DNA of 64,000 bases from Chryseobacterium sp. ISL-6 (GTDB lineage Bacteria > Bacteroidota > Bacteroidia > Flavobacteriales > Weeksellaceae). The notes under the pieces are model-generated. The model saw only the letters and a program-made list of their open reading frames with translations. It searched no databases and was not told where the DNA came from. The DNA lies in assembly GCF_018613715.1 (NCBI RefSeq), contig NZ_JAGGPT010000001.1, positions 113,919 through 177,918 on the forward strand. The letters run 5' to 3'. Shown piece by piece: positions 34,276-42,825 of this stretch (its first letter is position 1; the number at the start of each line of letters is the position of its first letter). A program made the position numbers and the translations under genes.

Positions 34276-34910
34276 CTACATATTCATCTGATAAACAACT
34301 ATTTATAATGTTGATAAAATTAATCATTGATTTTTATTCAACAATTTATCCTCAAAATCTGTTTTTTGATAAATAACTTAAAGTAATAGATGAGGTAAAT
34401 GAGTTATTGATAAAATTCTATGTAAATATTTCTATTAAATCTCCTGGTATAAGCTATTATGGTTGTATTTATACGCTTTGTTATAGCTAAAGAGTGGGAG
34501 ATAAGCTAATAATCTGATTATATAGATAAATGACTATCGCAATGCTTGTGATATGATACATTTTGGAGCATAAACACCCTCTATAATTCAATTTTAACAT
34601 TTATTTTTAATATACGTTATTTGGTATTATAGACTTTCTTTAAAGCTTATTTACCTAATTAAACTCAGATTAAATTTGACGAAAAATGGAGTTGAAATTA
34701 AAAAATAGTCCACAATTTACATTTGTATACGATAGATAAATGCAATGTTTTCCACACTTTTTCTTGTTTAAAAGAATTACACTCAATTGTTGATAATCAG
34801 AATATTATTCACTTAAAGTAAAGTTAATTGTATAATATAGATAAATCTCATAAATAACTGACTTTTAAATATTTAAATATATTACATTTAATTATATGTA
34901 ATCCACAATT

Positions 34911-34919
34911 TTATCCACA
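34911..34919 (+). promoter_or_regulatory. DnaA box
   Basis: TTATCCACA, exact consensus, with a one-mismatch copy (TAATCCACA) 12 bp upstream. Confidence 0.5.
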
Positions 34920-35018
34920 GACATAATGGCAATTTACATCGTTTAACTATATTACAAATGTTAATTTCATTTTTCACCTAAAAATGGTTATTTTTGACTC
35001 ATGTAAATTATTAGTCAG

Positions 35019-36128
35019 ATGAACTTTGAACAGCTCTACCTTCAAAACCCTACATTTCCTAATCGCTATATTTCCCCTGAAAAATTATTTTCTTACTTAC
35101 AGACGAATCTCAGCGATTATATTCAGGAGATTGGAAAATCATATTTAGATAAACCTATTTTTAAACTAAGCATTGGAACAGGAGATATTAATGTTCTGGC
35201 TTGGTCACAGATGCATGGAAATGAATCAAACGCTACTCATGCCATGTTAGATTTATTAGTTAGCTTGGATAAAGATCACTTTATGAAGCAGGAACTCTTT
35301 AGCAGGATTAAACTGGATTTTATCTTTATGCTAAATCCTGATGGTTCTGAAAAATGGACCAGATTAAATGCCGTAGATATTGATCTCAATCGGGATTTCC
35401 ATAATGAAGCCAGTAAAGAGATTAAGCTCCTTAAGAATATTGTTTCTCAAAATAGATATGATTATGCACTGAATCTTCATGAGCAGAGAACCATCTTTAC
35501 AACAGATGGAATTCATCCCGCTACACTTTCATTTTTAGCTCCATCTGAAAATGAAGAACGGACGGTTACAGATAATCGAAAGAAATGCATGGCAGTGATT
35601 GCAAATATTTATAATCATCTACAGGAGTTGATCCCTAATCAGATCGGAAGATACTCAGATGAGTTTTATCCTACATCTACGGGGGATAATTTCATAAAAG
35701 CCGGAATGCCTACTATTCTATTTGAAGGAGGACATTTTATAGATGATTACACCAGAAAGGGAACCAGAAAATATTATACAATAGCATTATACTATGCTTT
35801 AAAAGCAATCAGTGAGCTAAACTCTGGTATTACTGGTTGGGAGACCTATTTAGATATCCCTGAAAATAAAGAAAGCCATTATGATATTGTTTATAGAAAT
35901 GTAAAGCTCAATACGGATCATCATTGTGTCCTGGATATAGCAGTACAATATCGAGAAGTAAAGGAGGAGGAAAAGGATGATCTGTCTTTTATACCTTTTG
36001 TAATGGAAGTGGGAGATGTTAAAAAAAGAAAAGGATGGTTGGAAATAGACTGTACAGGAAAGAAATTTGTTTGCTCTACTAAATATCCAAAACTGGATGA
36101 GAAAGTAGATTTTACTATTGAAGATTAA
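35019..36128 (+). CDS. M14-family zinc carboxypeptidase-like peptidase
   Basis: 369 aa. Zinc ligands appear as HGNES (HxxE, near residue 66) and the later His in ALNLHEQ; DIDLNRDF carries the Arg/Asn substrate contacts, and the catalytic Glu is probably in ILFEGGH. This is the short bacterial M14 form. There is no signal peptide, so it is probably cytoplasmic, perhaps acting on peptides or peptidoglycan fragments. The C-terminal ~90 residues form an extra beta-rich domain. A convergent terminator follows. Confidence 0.85.
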   Translation: MNFEQLYLQNPTFPNRYISPEKLFSYLQTNLSDYIQEIGKSYLDKPIFKLSIGTGDINVLAWSQMHGNESNATHAMLDLLVSLDKDHFMKQELFSRIKLDFIFMLNPDGSEKWTRLNAVDIDLNRDFHNEASKEIKLLKNIVSQNRYDYALNLHEQRTIFTTDGIHPATLSFLAPSENEERTVTDNRKKCMAVIANIYNHLQELIPNQIGRYSDEFYPTSTGDNFIKAGMPTILFEGGHFIDDYTRKGTRKYYTIALYYALKAISELNSGITGWETYLDIPENKESHYDIVYRNVKLNTDHHCVLDIAVQYREVKEEEKDDLSFIPFVMEVGDVKKRKGWLEIDCTGKKFVCSTKYPKLDEKVDFTIED

Positions 36129-36160
36129 AAAAGCGGAACAATTGGTTCCGCTTTTGTTTT
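36129..36160. terminator. Bidirectional terminator
   Basis: AAAAGCGGAAC pairs with GTTCCGCTTTT. An A run on the left and T run on the right serve the M14 gene and the opposing DUF4920 gene. Confidence 0.88.
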
Positions 36161-36182
36161 ATAGATACTCTTTTAATTTGGA

Positions 36183-36698
36183 TTAATTTACCACCTTAAT
36201 TCCATTTGCTACAAATCTGATCTCTTCTTTCGGTGTAGTGATCGCATCAATCTCTGATTGTGGTTTTTTAGCGTCCTCTGCATAGTGTTTCTGCTCGTCA
36301 ATAGAAATTATCTTTCTTTCAGCGTCACCCTCTAAAACTACGTTTTTCCCTTTTAAAGCGGTAGGAACAAAGAATGCATAATCTTTCATTTTTACGAAAA
36401 ATTGAGAATTATCTTCTGTCTGGATTGTTAACCAACATCCTTTTTTCTCACAAACATCGGTTACTTTTCCTTTAATCGCTACATTTTCAACCTTTTTATT
36501 TTCTTTCTTAAGTTTCTTACCTAATTTTTCAACGCTGATAGCCTTTGATTCAACAGATGAACCAACGCCAGCTCCGTAGGTATCACCTACAATAGCATTT
36601 CCTGCCGGTGGAGAAAATTTCTTTTGTGCTGTTTCTTGTGCAAAAGCTACAGTAGAAGCACTGATCGCTACAGCAAATAGTATGGCTTTGAATTTCAT
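36183..36698 (-). CDS. DUF4920-domain exported protein
   Basis: 171 aa from the ATG at 36698 (minus strand), the start that gives the signal peptide MKFKAILFAVAISASTVAFAQ; the frame extends nine codons upstream without a better start. The mature part is an OB-like fold with IKGKVTDVCEKKGCWLTI, where the two Cys and following Trp are typical of DUF4920. Probably periplasmic; the conserved cysteines suggest metal or redox roles, but this is unproven. Confidence 0.85.
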   Translation of the reverse strand: MKFKAILFAVAISASTVAFAQETAQKKFSPPAGNAIVGDTYGAGVGSSVESKAISVEKLGKKLKKENKKVENVAIKGKVTDVCEKKGCWLTIQTEDNSQFFVKMKDYAFFVPTALKGKNVVLEGDAERKIISIDEQKHYAEDAKKPQSEIDAITTPKEEIRFVANGIKVVN

Positions 36699-36713
36699 TT
36701 TTAATATTTTTTT

Positions 36714-36721
36714 CAAAAATA
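36714..36721 (-). promoter_or_regulatory. -7 box for the DUF4920 gene
   Basis: TATTTTTG on the minus strand, 15 bp before the ATG at 36698. Confidence 0.45.
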
Positions 36722-36817
36722 ACAATAAAAATTGAATTAATAAGTGTGATATACTTGATAAAAAATAGGCGTATCACTAAATTTTACACAAAATTCAAAA
36801 TCAAGTGCATATTTGTT

Positions 36818-36825
36818 TATATTTG
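36818..36825 (+). promoter_or_regulatory. -7 box for the APC permease gene
   Basis: TATATTTG, 17 bp before the start at 36843. Confidence 0.5.
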
Positions 36826-36842
36826 GGAATTCTAAATAATTT

Positions 36843-38258
36843 ATGCATAAAAAATTAAAACTTTGGGATGCCATTATGTTAGTAATGGGTTCAATGATCG
36901 GAAGTGGAATCTTTATTGTAAGTGCAGACATGATGCGGAATCTGGGTTCTGGTTACTGGCTGATCATTGTATGGGTTATCACAGGAATAATGACGGTAGC
37001 TGCGGCAATTAGCTATGGGGAACTTTCTGCATTATTTCCTAAGGCAGGAGGACAGTATACCTATCTTAAAGAGATCTTCGGTAAGAGGATGGGTTTCTTG
37101 TATGGATGGGGACTTTTTACGGTAATCCAGACGGGTACTATTGCTGCTGTAGCAATGGCTTTTGGTAAATTTACTGCTTACCTGATTCCAGCTCTTAATG
37201 ATGCAGAAGCTATTTTTCAAAGTGGAGAATTTAAAATTACATGGATTCAGATATTAGCGATTGCTATTATTGTTTTGCTTACTTATATCAACACAAGAGG
37301 TGTAGAGAGTGGTAAGATATTACAGAATATTTTTACAGGATCTAAAATTGTTGCTCTGTTGGGACTAATTGCCGCAGGTTTTATTTTGATAGATGTTTCT
37401 CATCTTTCCGAAAACTTCAGCTCTGGTTATGACGCTTTCAGTAATCTTAAAAAGGATCTGAGTGGAAATTTTCTTAAACAAGGCTGGGAGCCTATTGGAG
37501 GAATGACCTTGCTAGGAGGTATAGCAGCAGCGATGGTTGGTTCTGTTTTCAGTTCTGTGGCTTGGGAAAGTGTCACCTTTGTATCAGGTGAAATTGAAAA
37601 CCCAAAGAAGAATGTTGTGAAGTCAATGATTTTCGGAACTTCTGCTGTAATGATTCTTTATATAGCAGTAAATTATGTTTATTTAAATGCTCTCGATCGG
37701 GATTCAATTGCTTTTGCAGCAAATGACAGGGTAGCTGTTGCAGCTTCACACAATATATTTGGAAGTGCGGGAACGGTTATTATTGCTTTACTGGTAATGA
37801 TTTCTACTTTCGGATGTAATAACGGATTAATCTTAGCTGGAGCAAGGGTTTTTCAAACGATGGCTAAGGACGGAATGTTTTTTCAATCAGCAGAAAAAAA
37901 TAATAAAAATGAAGTTCCCGGAAATGCACTTTGGATGCAGGGAATCTGGGCTTCCATATTGTGTCTGAGTGGACAATATGGAAATTTACTGGATATGATC
38001 TCTTTTGTTATTGTTTTATTTTACATGATAACAGTTTTTGGAGTGATTTACCTAAGGTTTAAACAGCCTAACCTTGAGAGGCCTTATAAAACATGGTTAT
38101 ACCCGATTACACCTATAATTTATCTGTTGATAGGAGCTGGTTTCTGTATTTTATTACTGATCTATAAACAACAGTATACATGGCCAGGTTTTGTAATGGT
38201 TTTACTCGGACTTCCGGTTTACTACTTTATTAACAGAAATAAAAGAGATAGCAAATAA
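36843..38258 (+). CDS. APC-family amino acid permease
   Basis: 471 aa with 12 hydrophobic helices. The first helix has MVMGSMIGSGIFIV, the GSGIF substrate-binding break of APC transporters; YGELSALFPKAGGQYTYLKE and SSVAWESVTFVSGEIENPKKN are further family motifs. It should import or exchange amino acids across the inner membrane. Substrate unknown (LAT/YkbA-like). Single gene with a long terminator hairpin. Confidence 0.9.
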   Translation: MHKKLKLWDAIMLVMGSMIGSGIFIVSADMMRNLGSGYWLIIVWVITGIMTVAAAISYGELSALFPKAGGQYTYLKEIFGKRMGFLYGWGLFTVIQTGTIAAVAMAFGKFTAYLIPALNDAEAIFQSGEFKITWIQILAIAIIVLLTYINTRGVESGKILQNIFTGSKIVALLGLIAAGFILIDVSHLSENFSSGYDAFSNLKKDLSGNFLKQGWEPIGGMTLLGGIAAAMVGSVFSSVAWESVTFVSGEIENPKKNVVKSMIFGTSAVMILYIAVNYVYLNALDRDSIAFAANDRVAVAASHNIFGSAGTVIIALLVMISTFGCNNGLILAGARVFQTMAKDGMFFQSAEKNNKNEVPGNALWMQGIWASILCLSGQYGNLLDMISFVIVLFYMITVFGVIYLRFKQPNLERPYKTWLYPITPIIYLLIGAGFCILLLIYKQQYTWPGFVMVLLGLPVYYFINRNKRDSK

Positions 38259-38328
38259 CTTGCTAACCAGGGAATATGGTAATTCCTTTTGCTTTAAAAT
38301 ATTCAATATTCATTTCGAAATAACTTCA

Positions 38329-38366
38329 TTTACGGCTTTCAAACAGGTTTGAAAGCCGTAAATTTT
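38329..38366 (+). terminator. Long perfect hairpin terminator
   Basis: TTTACGGCTTTCAAAC pairs perfectly over 16 bp with GTTTGAAAGCCGTAAA around an AG loop, then TTTT. Confidence 0.8.
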
Positions 38367-38475
38367 AAGGAATATTTTTATTTCTGTATCATATATTATT
38401 TATTGAAAAATGTTTAAATTGGTATTTTGTTTTATGCGAATGAAAAAATAAAGAAAAAGCAAGAAAAGTTGATAT

Positions 38476-38916
38476 ATGGACACACCAAATTACAGAATGC
38501 CTTTTGTTCCGTCAACATTAATGTCCGAAGGAGGAAGTATAGATACCTGCGACATGGGGGAGAGTATCGCCCATAACATTATGTTGTTGATAACAACTAA
38601 AAAAGGAGAAAATAGATATGATGAAAATTACGGAAATGATGTATGGAATCTTGAATTCGATAACGGAGTTACAAGTGCTGTTTGGGAGAATATTTTTATT
38701 AAGAGTCTAAAAAGACAGATACAGGAATACGAACCAAGAATTGTTCAGCCACAAGTTGACGCTCATGTGCAAATCGTAGAACATAATTATGACACCAAGG
38801 AACATACAGAGATAAAGAAAAAAGTACGAATCGCCATTAATGCCAAAATGGAGGCGACAGGTGACCGATTCAGTTTTTCTACAGAATTATTTCTGAGCCC
38901 TATGTCTATTGATTAA
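38476..38916 (+). CDS. tssE: Type VI secretion baseplate protein TssE (GPW/gp25 family)
   Basis: 146 aa, gp25/lysozyme-like baseplate wedge family without lysozyme activity. The motif GENRYDENYGNDVWNLEF and the EPRI segment are typical. In type VI systems TssE joins TssF and TssG in the baseplate on which the tail sheath polymerises. It sits 22 bp before tssF. No other T6SS gene is in the window, so the pair is physically separate from any main cluster. Confidence 0.82.
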   Translation: MDTPNYRMPFVPSTLMSEGGSIDTCDMGESIAHNIMLLITTKKGENRYDENYGNDVWNLEFDNGVTSAVWENIFIKSLKRQIQEYEPRIVQPQVDAHVQIVEHNYDTKEHTEIKKKVRIAINAKMEATGDRFSFSTELFLSPMSID

Positions 38917-38938
38917 ATATTTATTGTAATTAAAATTT

Positions 38939-40822
38939 ATGAATTTAGATCAGAATATATATTCTAAAGAATCCGTAAAAGCAAGAATGCTTCAAAATGC
39001 AACTAAAGTCTGGGGATTAAAGAGCCCACAATCTTTGGATCCATTTGTGAAATTATTGATAGATGCATTCAGCACTGAGATTTTCAAAGCGAATAATGAG
39101 ATACAGACCGTAAATGCCCGCATATTAGAAAAGCTGGCAAAATTACTTACGCCATCTATTTATACTCACCCTATTCCTTCTCATTCTATCGCATTTACCC
39201 AGCCTTCAGAATCTTCTGAAGTATTGCTGGAACATACAGAGTTTTTCTTCAGAAAGCAGATGACTTCCACTGTAAAATCAGAATCAGATAAACAGGTTAA
39301 TATTCCTTTCACTCCGATTGGCAACGTAAGGATCAATAAAGTACAGACGTCAATCATGTTTGTAGGGAATACCTGCTACAGTATTGATGAAAGATTGAAC
39401 AAGATTCCTATTGCTAGATTCCAAGGTAAACCGGAAGATTATCGCAAGGTTACTATTGGTGTAAATGTCTCTAAATATGTAAGTGAGAACTTTCCTAAAT
39501 ACCTTAGTATATTTTGTTCAAACCCGGCTTTTGAACATCTTGATTTTGTATATAAACTTTTACCTTACATAACGGTTACAAGTGATGGAAATCCTTTGTT
39601 TATAAGAGAAGGATTATCCTATTTGAAAAATACTCAGGCAGAAGGGTATGAACAAATGTTCCGTGAGCAATCTATCAAAACAAAAACGATAGAAGATATT
39701 AAAAGTATTTATCATCATAAATTTATCGAAATAACAGGCTTATCAGATAGTTTGTTTTCGGAACCCGGAAAACTCCCTGAGAATCTGGACTTTCTTGAAG
39801 GTAGAGAGGAAATTGAAAAATACCTTGAAGGAAAGCGTTATTTATGGCTGACCTTTGAGTTTCCACCACAGTTTTCTGCTGAAATTTTAGATAATTTTTC
39901 ATTCGTATTTAATGCTTTTCCAATTTATAACAGAGGGTGGAAAAAAACTGAATATAGTTTGGATATTATGGGAAATAATATTCCGCTGGTAACCGACGAA
40001 GGGGAGCATTTTTTATATGTAGACGAAGTTCAGGATGGAGAAGGTAGAAGATATACGGAAATTCCTTTTACACCAGCTGATGATTTAAAGAAAGGTCTTT
40101 ATACAGTCAGAAAAGGAGGAATGGAACGTTTTACCAATAGAAATGCAGTTGATATGATTGCTAATGTTCTAGAACTGACAAGAGATGAAATTGCAGCATT
40201 TTCTTTATTAAACAGGGATAATGTAAAAGGAGTATTGAGTGAAATGTCAGACAAAATGAAGTCTATGGTGCAAAAAGTAAATAATGCAAAAAGAAGTATC
40301 AAACAAGAACTTAATTATGTGATAATGGAGCCTGTTGAAAAGACAGACCATACGTATGCTTCTTTCTGGATCACACATTGTACTCTTGCTAATCATATGC
40401 GTCCTGGAACAGAGCTTTCAAATCAGTTGAAATCACAGTCTTTAGTGCTTCTTACTGAAACTATTGGTGGGGCTGAAGAGCAGAAAGGGACAGACAGCAT
40501 TCAAGCTTATAAATATGCTCTGACAACCAGAGATAAAATTATATCCCTGGAAGATGTCAAGAACTATTGCAGGATGATTTTAAAAGATGAGGTAAAGGAA
40601 GTAAGGGTAAAAAGAGGTACCATGATCAGTAATAAACCAAAAGAAGGTTTTGTACGTACTGTTGAGATTGAAATTATTCCCCAGAACTACTCTTTTTATG
40701 GAAGAGCCTATTGGGAAAATATGTCAAATATGCTTCGAAACCAGATTATCTCAAAAGCAATAGACGGAATAGAATATCTCGTGAAAATAAGTAATGAAGA
40801 TGTTGATTTCTTTGAAAATTAA
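38939..40822 (+). CDS. tssF: Type VI secretion baseplate protein TssF
   Basis: 627 aa, matching TssF/VasA of Bacteroidota subtype iii systems. Marks are SKESVKARMLQNATKVWG, LDPFVKLLIDAFSTEI, LEKLAKLLTPSIYTHPIP and the C-terminal baseplate-type fold. TssF forms the wedge with TssE and TssG. A terminator follows directly, so the operon consists of only tssE and tssF. TssG, sheath, Hcp, VgrG and ATPase genes are expected elsewhere in the genome if the system works. Confidence 0.85.
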   Translation: MNLDQNIYSKESVKARMLQNATKVWGLKSPQSLDPFVKLLIDAFSTEIFKANNEIQTVNARILEKLAKLLTPSIYTHPIPSHSIAFTQPSESSEVLLEHTEFFFRKQMTSTVKSESDKQVNIPFTPIGNVRINKVQTSIMFVGNTCYSIDERLNKIPIARFQGKPEDYRKVTIGVNVSKYVSENFPKYLSIFCSNPAFEHLDFVYKLLPYITVTSDGNPLFIREGLSYLKNTQAEGYEQMFREQSIKTKTIEDIKSIYHHKFIEITGLSDSLFSEPGKLPENLDFLEGREEIEKYLEGKRYLWLTFEFPPQFSAEILDNFSFVFNAFPIYNRGWKKTEYSLDIMGNNIPLVTDEGEHFLYVDEVQDGEGRRYTEIPFTPADDLKKGLYTVRKGGMERFTNRNAVDMIANVLELTRDEIAAFSLLNRDNVKGVLSEMSDKMKSMVQKVNNAKRSIKQELNYVIMEPVEKTDHTYASFWITHCTLANHMRPGTELSNQLKSQSLVLLTETIGGAEEQKGTDSIQAYKYALTTRDKIISLEDVKNYCRMILKDEVKEVRVKRGTMISNKPKEGFVRTVEIEIIPQNYSFYGRAYWENMSNMLRNQIISKAIDGIEYLVKISNEDVDFFEN

Positions 40823-40826
40823 AATT

Positions 40827-40866
40827 AAAAATTCCGGACTACCAATAGTTTCCGGAATTTTTGTTT
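40827..40866. terminator. Terminator between convergent genes
   Basis: AAAAATTCCGGA pairs with TCCGGAATTTTT around a 12-nt loop. It can serve both directions. Confidence 0.85.
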
Positions 40867-40879
40867 TTAAAAAAGATTG

Positions 40880-41179
40880 CTATAAAATTTTATCCATAAG
40901 AATTACTTCTCTACTTTCCAGCAATGGAACGATTTTTTCCAGAACTAAATTTTTGAAATATTCAGAATTACGATGTATTTCTACAGCATCTTTATCTGTA
41001 TAACCTTCAAATAAGATTAATGTATTTTCATCTTGTTGACTTTGATGAAGATTATAGAACAAATTTCCTTCTTCCTTAGAGCTTTTCTCAGCGACTTCTT
41101 TCATGAGATCCAATACGGTGTCTAGTTTCCCTTCTTTTACTTGCCATTTGGCGTATATATAAACAGCTTTTTGACTCAT
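40880..41179 (-). CDS. Antibiotic biosynthesis monooxygenase-domain protein (YgiN-like)
   Basis: 99 aa ferredoxin-like ABM domain: VYIYAKWQVKEGKLDTVLDLMKEVAEKSSKEEGNLFYNLHQ and FEGYTDKDAVEIHRNSEYF, with the conserved His. Members include quinol monooxygenases and many proteins of unknown role in oxidative stress. It lies 23 bp behind the DJ-1-like gene on the same strand. Confidence 0.85.
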   Translation of the reverse strand: MSQKAVYIYAKWQVKEGKLDTVLDLMKEVAEKSSKEEGNLFYNLHQSQQDENTLILFEGYTDKDAVEIHRNSEYFKNLVLEKIVPLLESREVILMDKIL

Positions 41180-41202
41180 TTTCTTGAATTTAATGTTAAA
41201 GG

Positions 41203-41883
41203 TTATTTCTTTTTTGATTCTAAAATTGCAACTATTTTTTCACCAACACCTTTTGCAGAAGCTGGGTTCTGTCCGGTTACAATATTTCCATCAGCAATGC
41301 TATTCGCAGACCAGGGTTCTGCAGCGTGAAAAATTGCGCCCTGTTCAGTTAATGCAGTTTGCAGATCAAAAGGAACCTCAGCTCTTGCATAATTATCCTC
41401 TTCTTCTGTTGTGAAAGAAGCAATATTTTTACCATTGATCAGATAAGATCCATCGCTTAATTTTACATTCAGTAAAGATACCGGACCATGACATACTGCT
41501 CCAACTACTGCGTTACGCTCGTAAGTTTCGGCAATAATTCTTTTAAGTTCTGGAGCTTCGGGCATATCTACCATAGGAGCAAGACCCCCAGGAATAAAAA
41601 TTGCATCATAGGTATTTACATCTACGGTTGATAATTTTACCGCATTATGCATATCTTCCCAACCTTTACCCGTTAGGAAGGCTAAATTATCAGGATCATC
41701 CGCTAAATTTAAAGCATCAAGATAAGGAGAGTCTCCTGTTAAGCTCGCAAAATCAATTTGATAATCTGCTTTTTTAAATTCTGCATAAGGGTGGGCTACT
41801 TCAGGTAGGAATGTACCTGTTCTTCTATTGTTAGGTCCGATTGAGTTTGCATTGGATACAATGATTAATACTTTTTGTTTCAT
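41203..41883 (-). CDS. DJ-1/PfpI-family protein (class I glutamine amidotransferase-like)
   Basis: 226 aa. The nucleophile elbow is AVCHGP (Cys), with FIPGG upstream; the size and the insertion around DSPYLDALNLADD fit the Hsp31-like branch. Such proteins act as glyoxalase III/deglycase or chaperone, or in oxidant response. With the ABM gene it forms a small operon controlled possibly by the Crp-like gene just upstream. Confidence 0.87.
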   Translation of the reverse strand: MKQKVLIIVSNANSIGPNNRRTGTFLPEVAHPYAEFKKADYQIDFASLTGDSPYLDALNLADDPDNLAFLTGKGWEDMHNAVKLSTVDVNTYDAIFIPGGLAPMVDMPEAPELKRIIAETYERNAVVGAVCHGPVSLLNVKLSDGSYLINGKNIASFTTEEEDNYARAEVPFDLQTALTEQGAIFHAAEPWSANSIADGNIVTGQNPASAKGVGEKIVAILESKKK

Positions 41884-41982
41884 GACTTAAAATTTTTCAG
41901 ATTAATAATATGTTTAAATTGTTATTTTTTTCTGATGTAAAATTACCACGGAACTTATCCGAAAATGAAGGAATAAAGTCAC

Positions 41983-42009
41983 AAAAAAAGTGTGATTGAA
42001 ATCACACTT
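41983..42009 (-). terminator. Terminator of the minus-strand Crp-like gene
   Basis: AAGTGTGAT pairs with ATCACACTT; on the minus strand it is followed by seven Ts. It overlaps the stop codon of the regulator. Confidence 0.8.
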
Positions 42010-42583
42010 ACATTTTATTACTGTTCACATATAATCTACTCAATGTTTCCCTGCTTACACCCAAATATTCTGCTACATATTTTTTTGGAATTTCAAGGAT
42101 GAGATCGGGATATAATTTTGAGAACTCTTCATATCGCTGTTGAGGAGTACTTGATAATAGAAGGGTTATTCTTTGTTGCAGAGCGATGTAGCCGTTTGTT
42201 AATTTTACCCTAAAGAAATGTTCCATTTTGTGAAATTCTAAAGCAAGTTTTTCTCTTCCTTCTAGAGTGAGACATAAAACCTGGCCATCTTTCAGGCATT
42301 CTACGAACATAGTAGCATTTTTTTGTTTGAAAAATCCTACGTAATCTGTCATCCACCAATTTTTTTTAGCAAATTGCAGGATATGCTCCTTACCGTTTTC
42401 ATCAATGTAAAATACTTTATAGATACCATCCAAAGCTAAAAATTCAAACTTCACTTCGTCAGCTTCATTAACCAAAAATTGATTTTTACGAACATTTTTC
42501 AACGTAAAGAAGGTTTGAATACGATCAAATTCCTCATCTGTAAGAGGAATTACTTCTTCAATATGCTCGCGTAATCTGTTCAT
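42008..42583 (-). CDS. Crp/Fnr-family transcription regulator
   Basis: 191 aa. N-terminal cNMP-like beta roll (about 15-125) and C-terminal winged HTH (PKKYVAEYLGVSRETLSRLY). Similar in size and pattern to the regulator at 23907 and likewise next to a small redox-type gene set. It carries no Fe-S cysteine cluster. Likely regulates the DJ-1/ABM genes downstream; the effector is unknown. Confidence 0.87.
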   Translation of the reverse strand: MNRLREHIEEVIPLTDEEFDRIQTFFTLKNVRKNQFLVNEADEVKFEFLALDGIYKVFYIDENGKEHILQFAKKNWWMTDYVGFFKQKNATMFVECLKDGQVLCLTLEGREKLALEFHKMEHFFRVKLTNGYIALQQRITLLLSSTPQQRYEEFSKLYPDLILEIPKKYVAEYLGVSRETLSRLYVNSNKM

Positions 42584-42782
42584 AGTGGTGAATTAATGAA
42601 ATGTAAATTTAAATAAAATTGATTAAGTAAAGCGGGTAGGACAGCTTTAATATATTTTCCCGATCAATGTAATTTCATATAACCGTTATCTCATTTAAAA
42701 TTTAAATTAAAATAAAAACTTTTGATTCATTTACTGCAAATAAACTAACACTTTTTAACACAAAAAATTCCATAAAATTCCG

Positions 42783-42790
42783 TAATTTTG
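42783..42790 (+). promoter_or_regulatory. -7 box of the uvrA promoter
   Basis: TAATTTTG, 35 bp before the uvrA ATG. I see no LexA-like SOS box. Confidence 0.5.
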
Positions 42791-42825
42791 CACAGCGTGA
42801 TTTTCAGGTAGGATCACACTGAATT

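Larger units (their letters stand above)
34176..35018. other. 843-bp AT-rich divergent regulatory region
   Basis: No open frame of any useful size. It holds an array of TTTACAAATGTAAA-like sites at the XRE end (34195-34275), further copies at 34716-34729 (inverted) and 34951-34964, a perfect DnaA box TTATCCACA (34911-34919), near-matches TAATCCACA (34899), TTTTCCACA (34748) and TTATCCTCA (34346), and repeats of ATAGATAAAT and TTGATAA. It separates the XRE gene from the M14 peptidase gene. It may be a complex control region or an origin-like site. Confidence 0.55.

Noticed and set aside
34340..35018. Calling the AT-rich region oriC outright
   Set aside because: Only one exact DnaA box, and no switch in gene direction; kept as a finding only.
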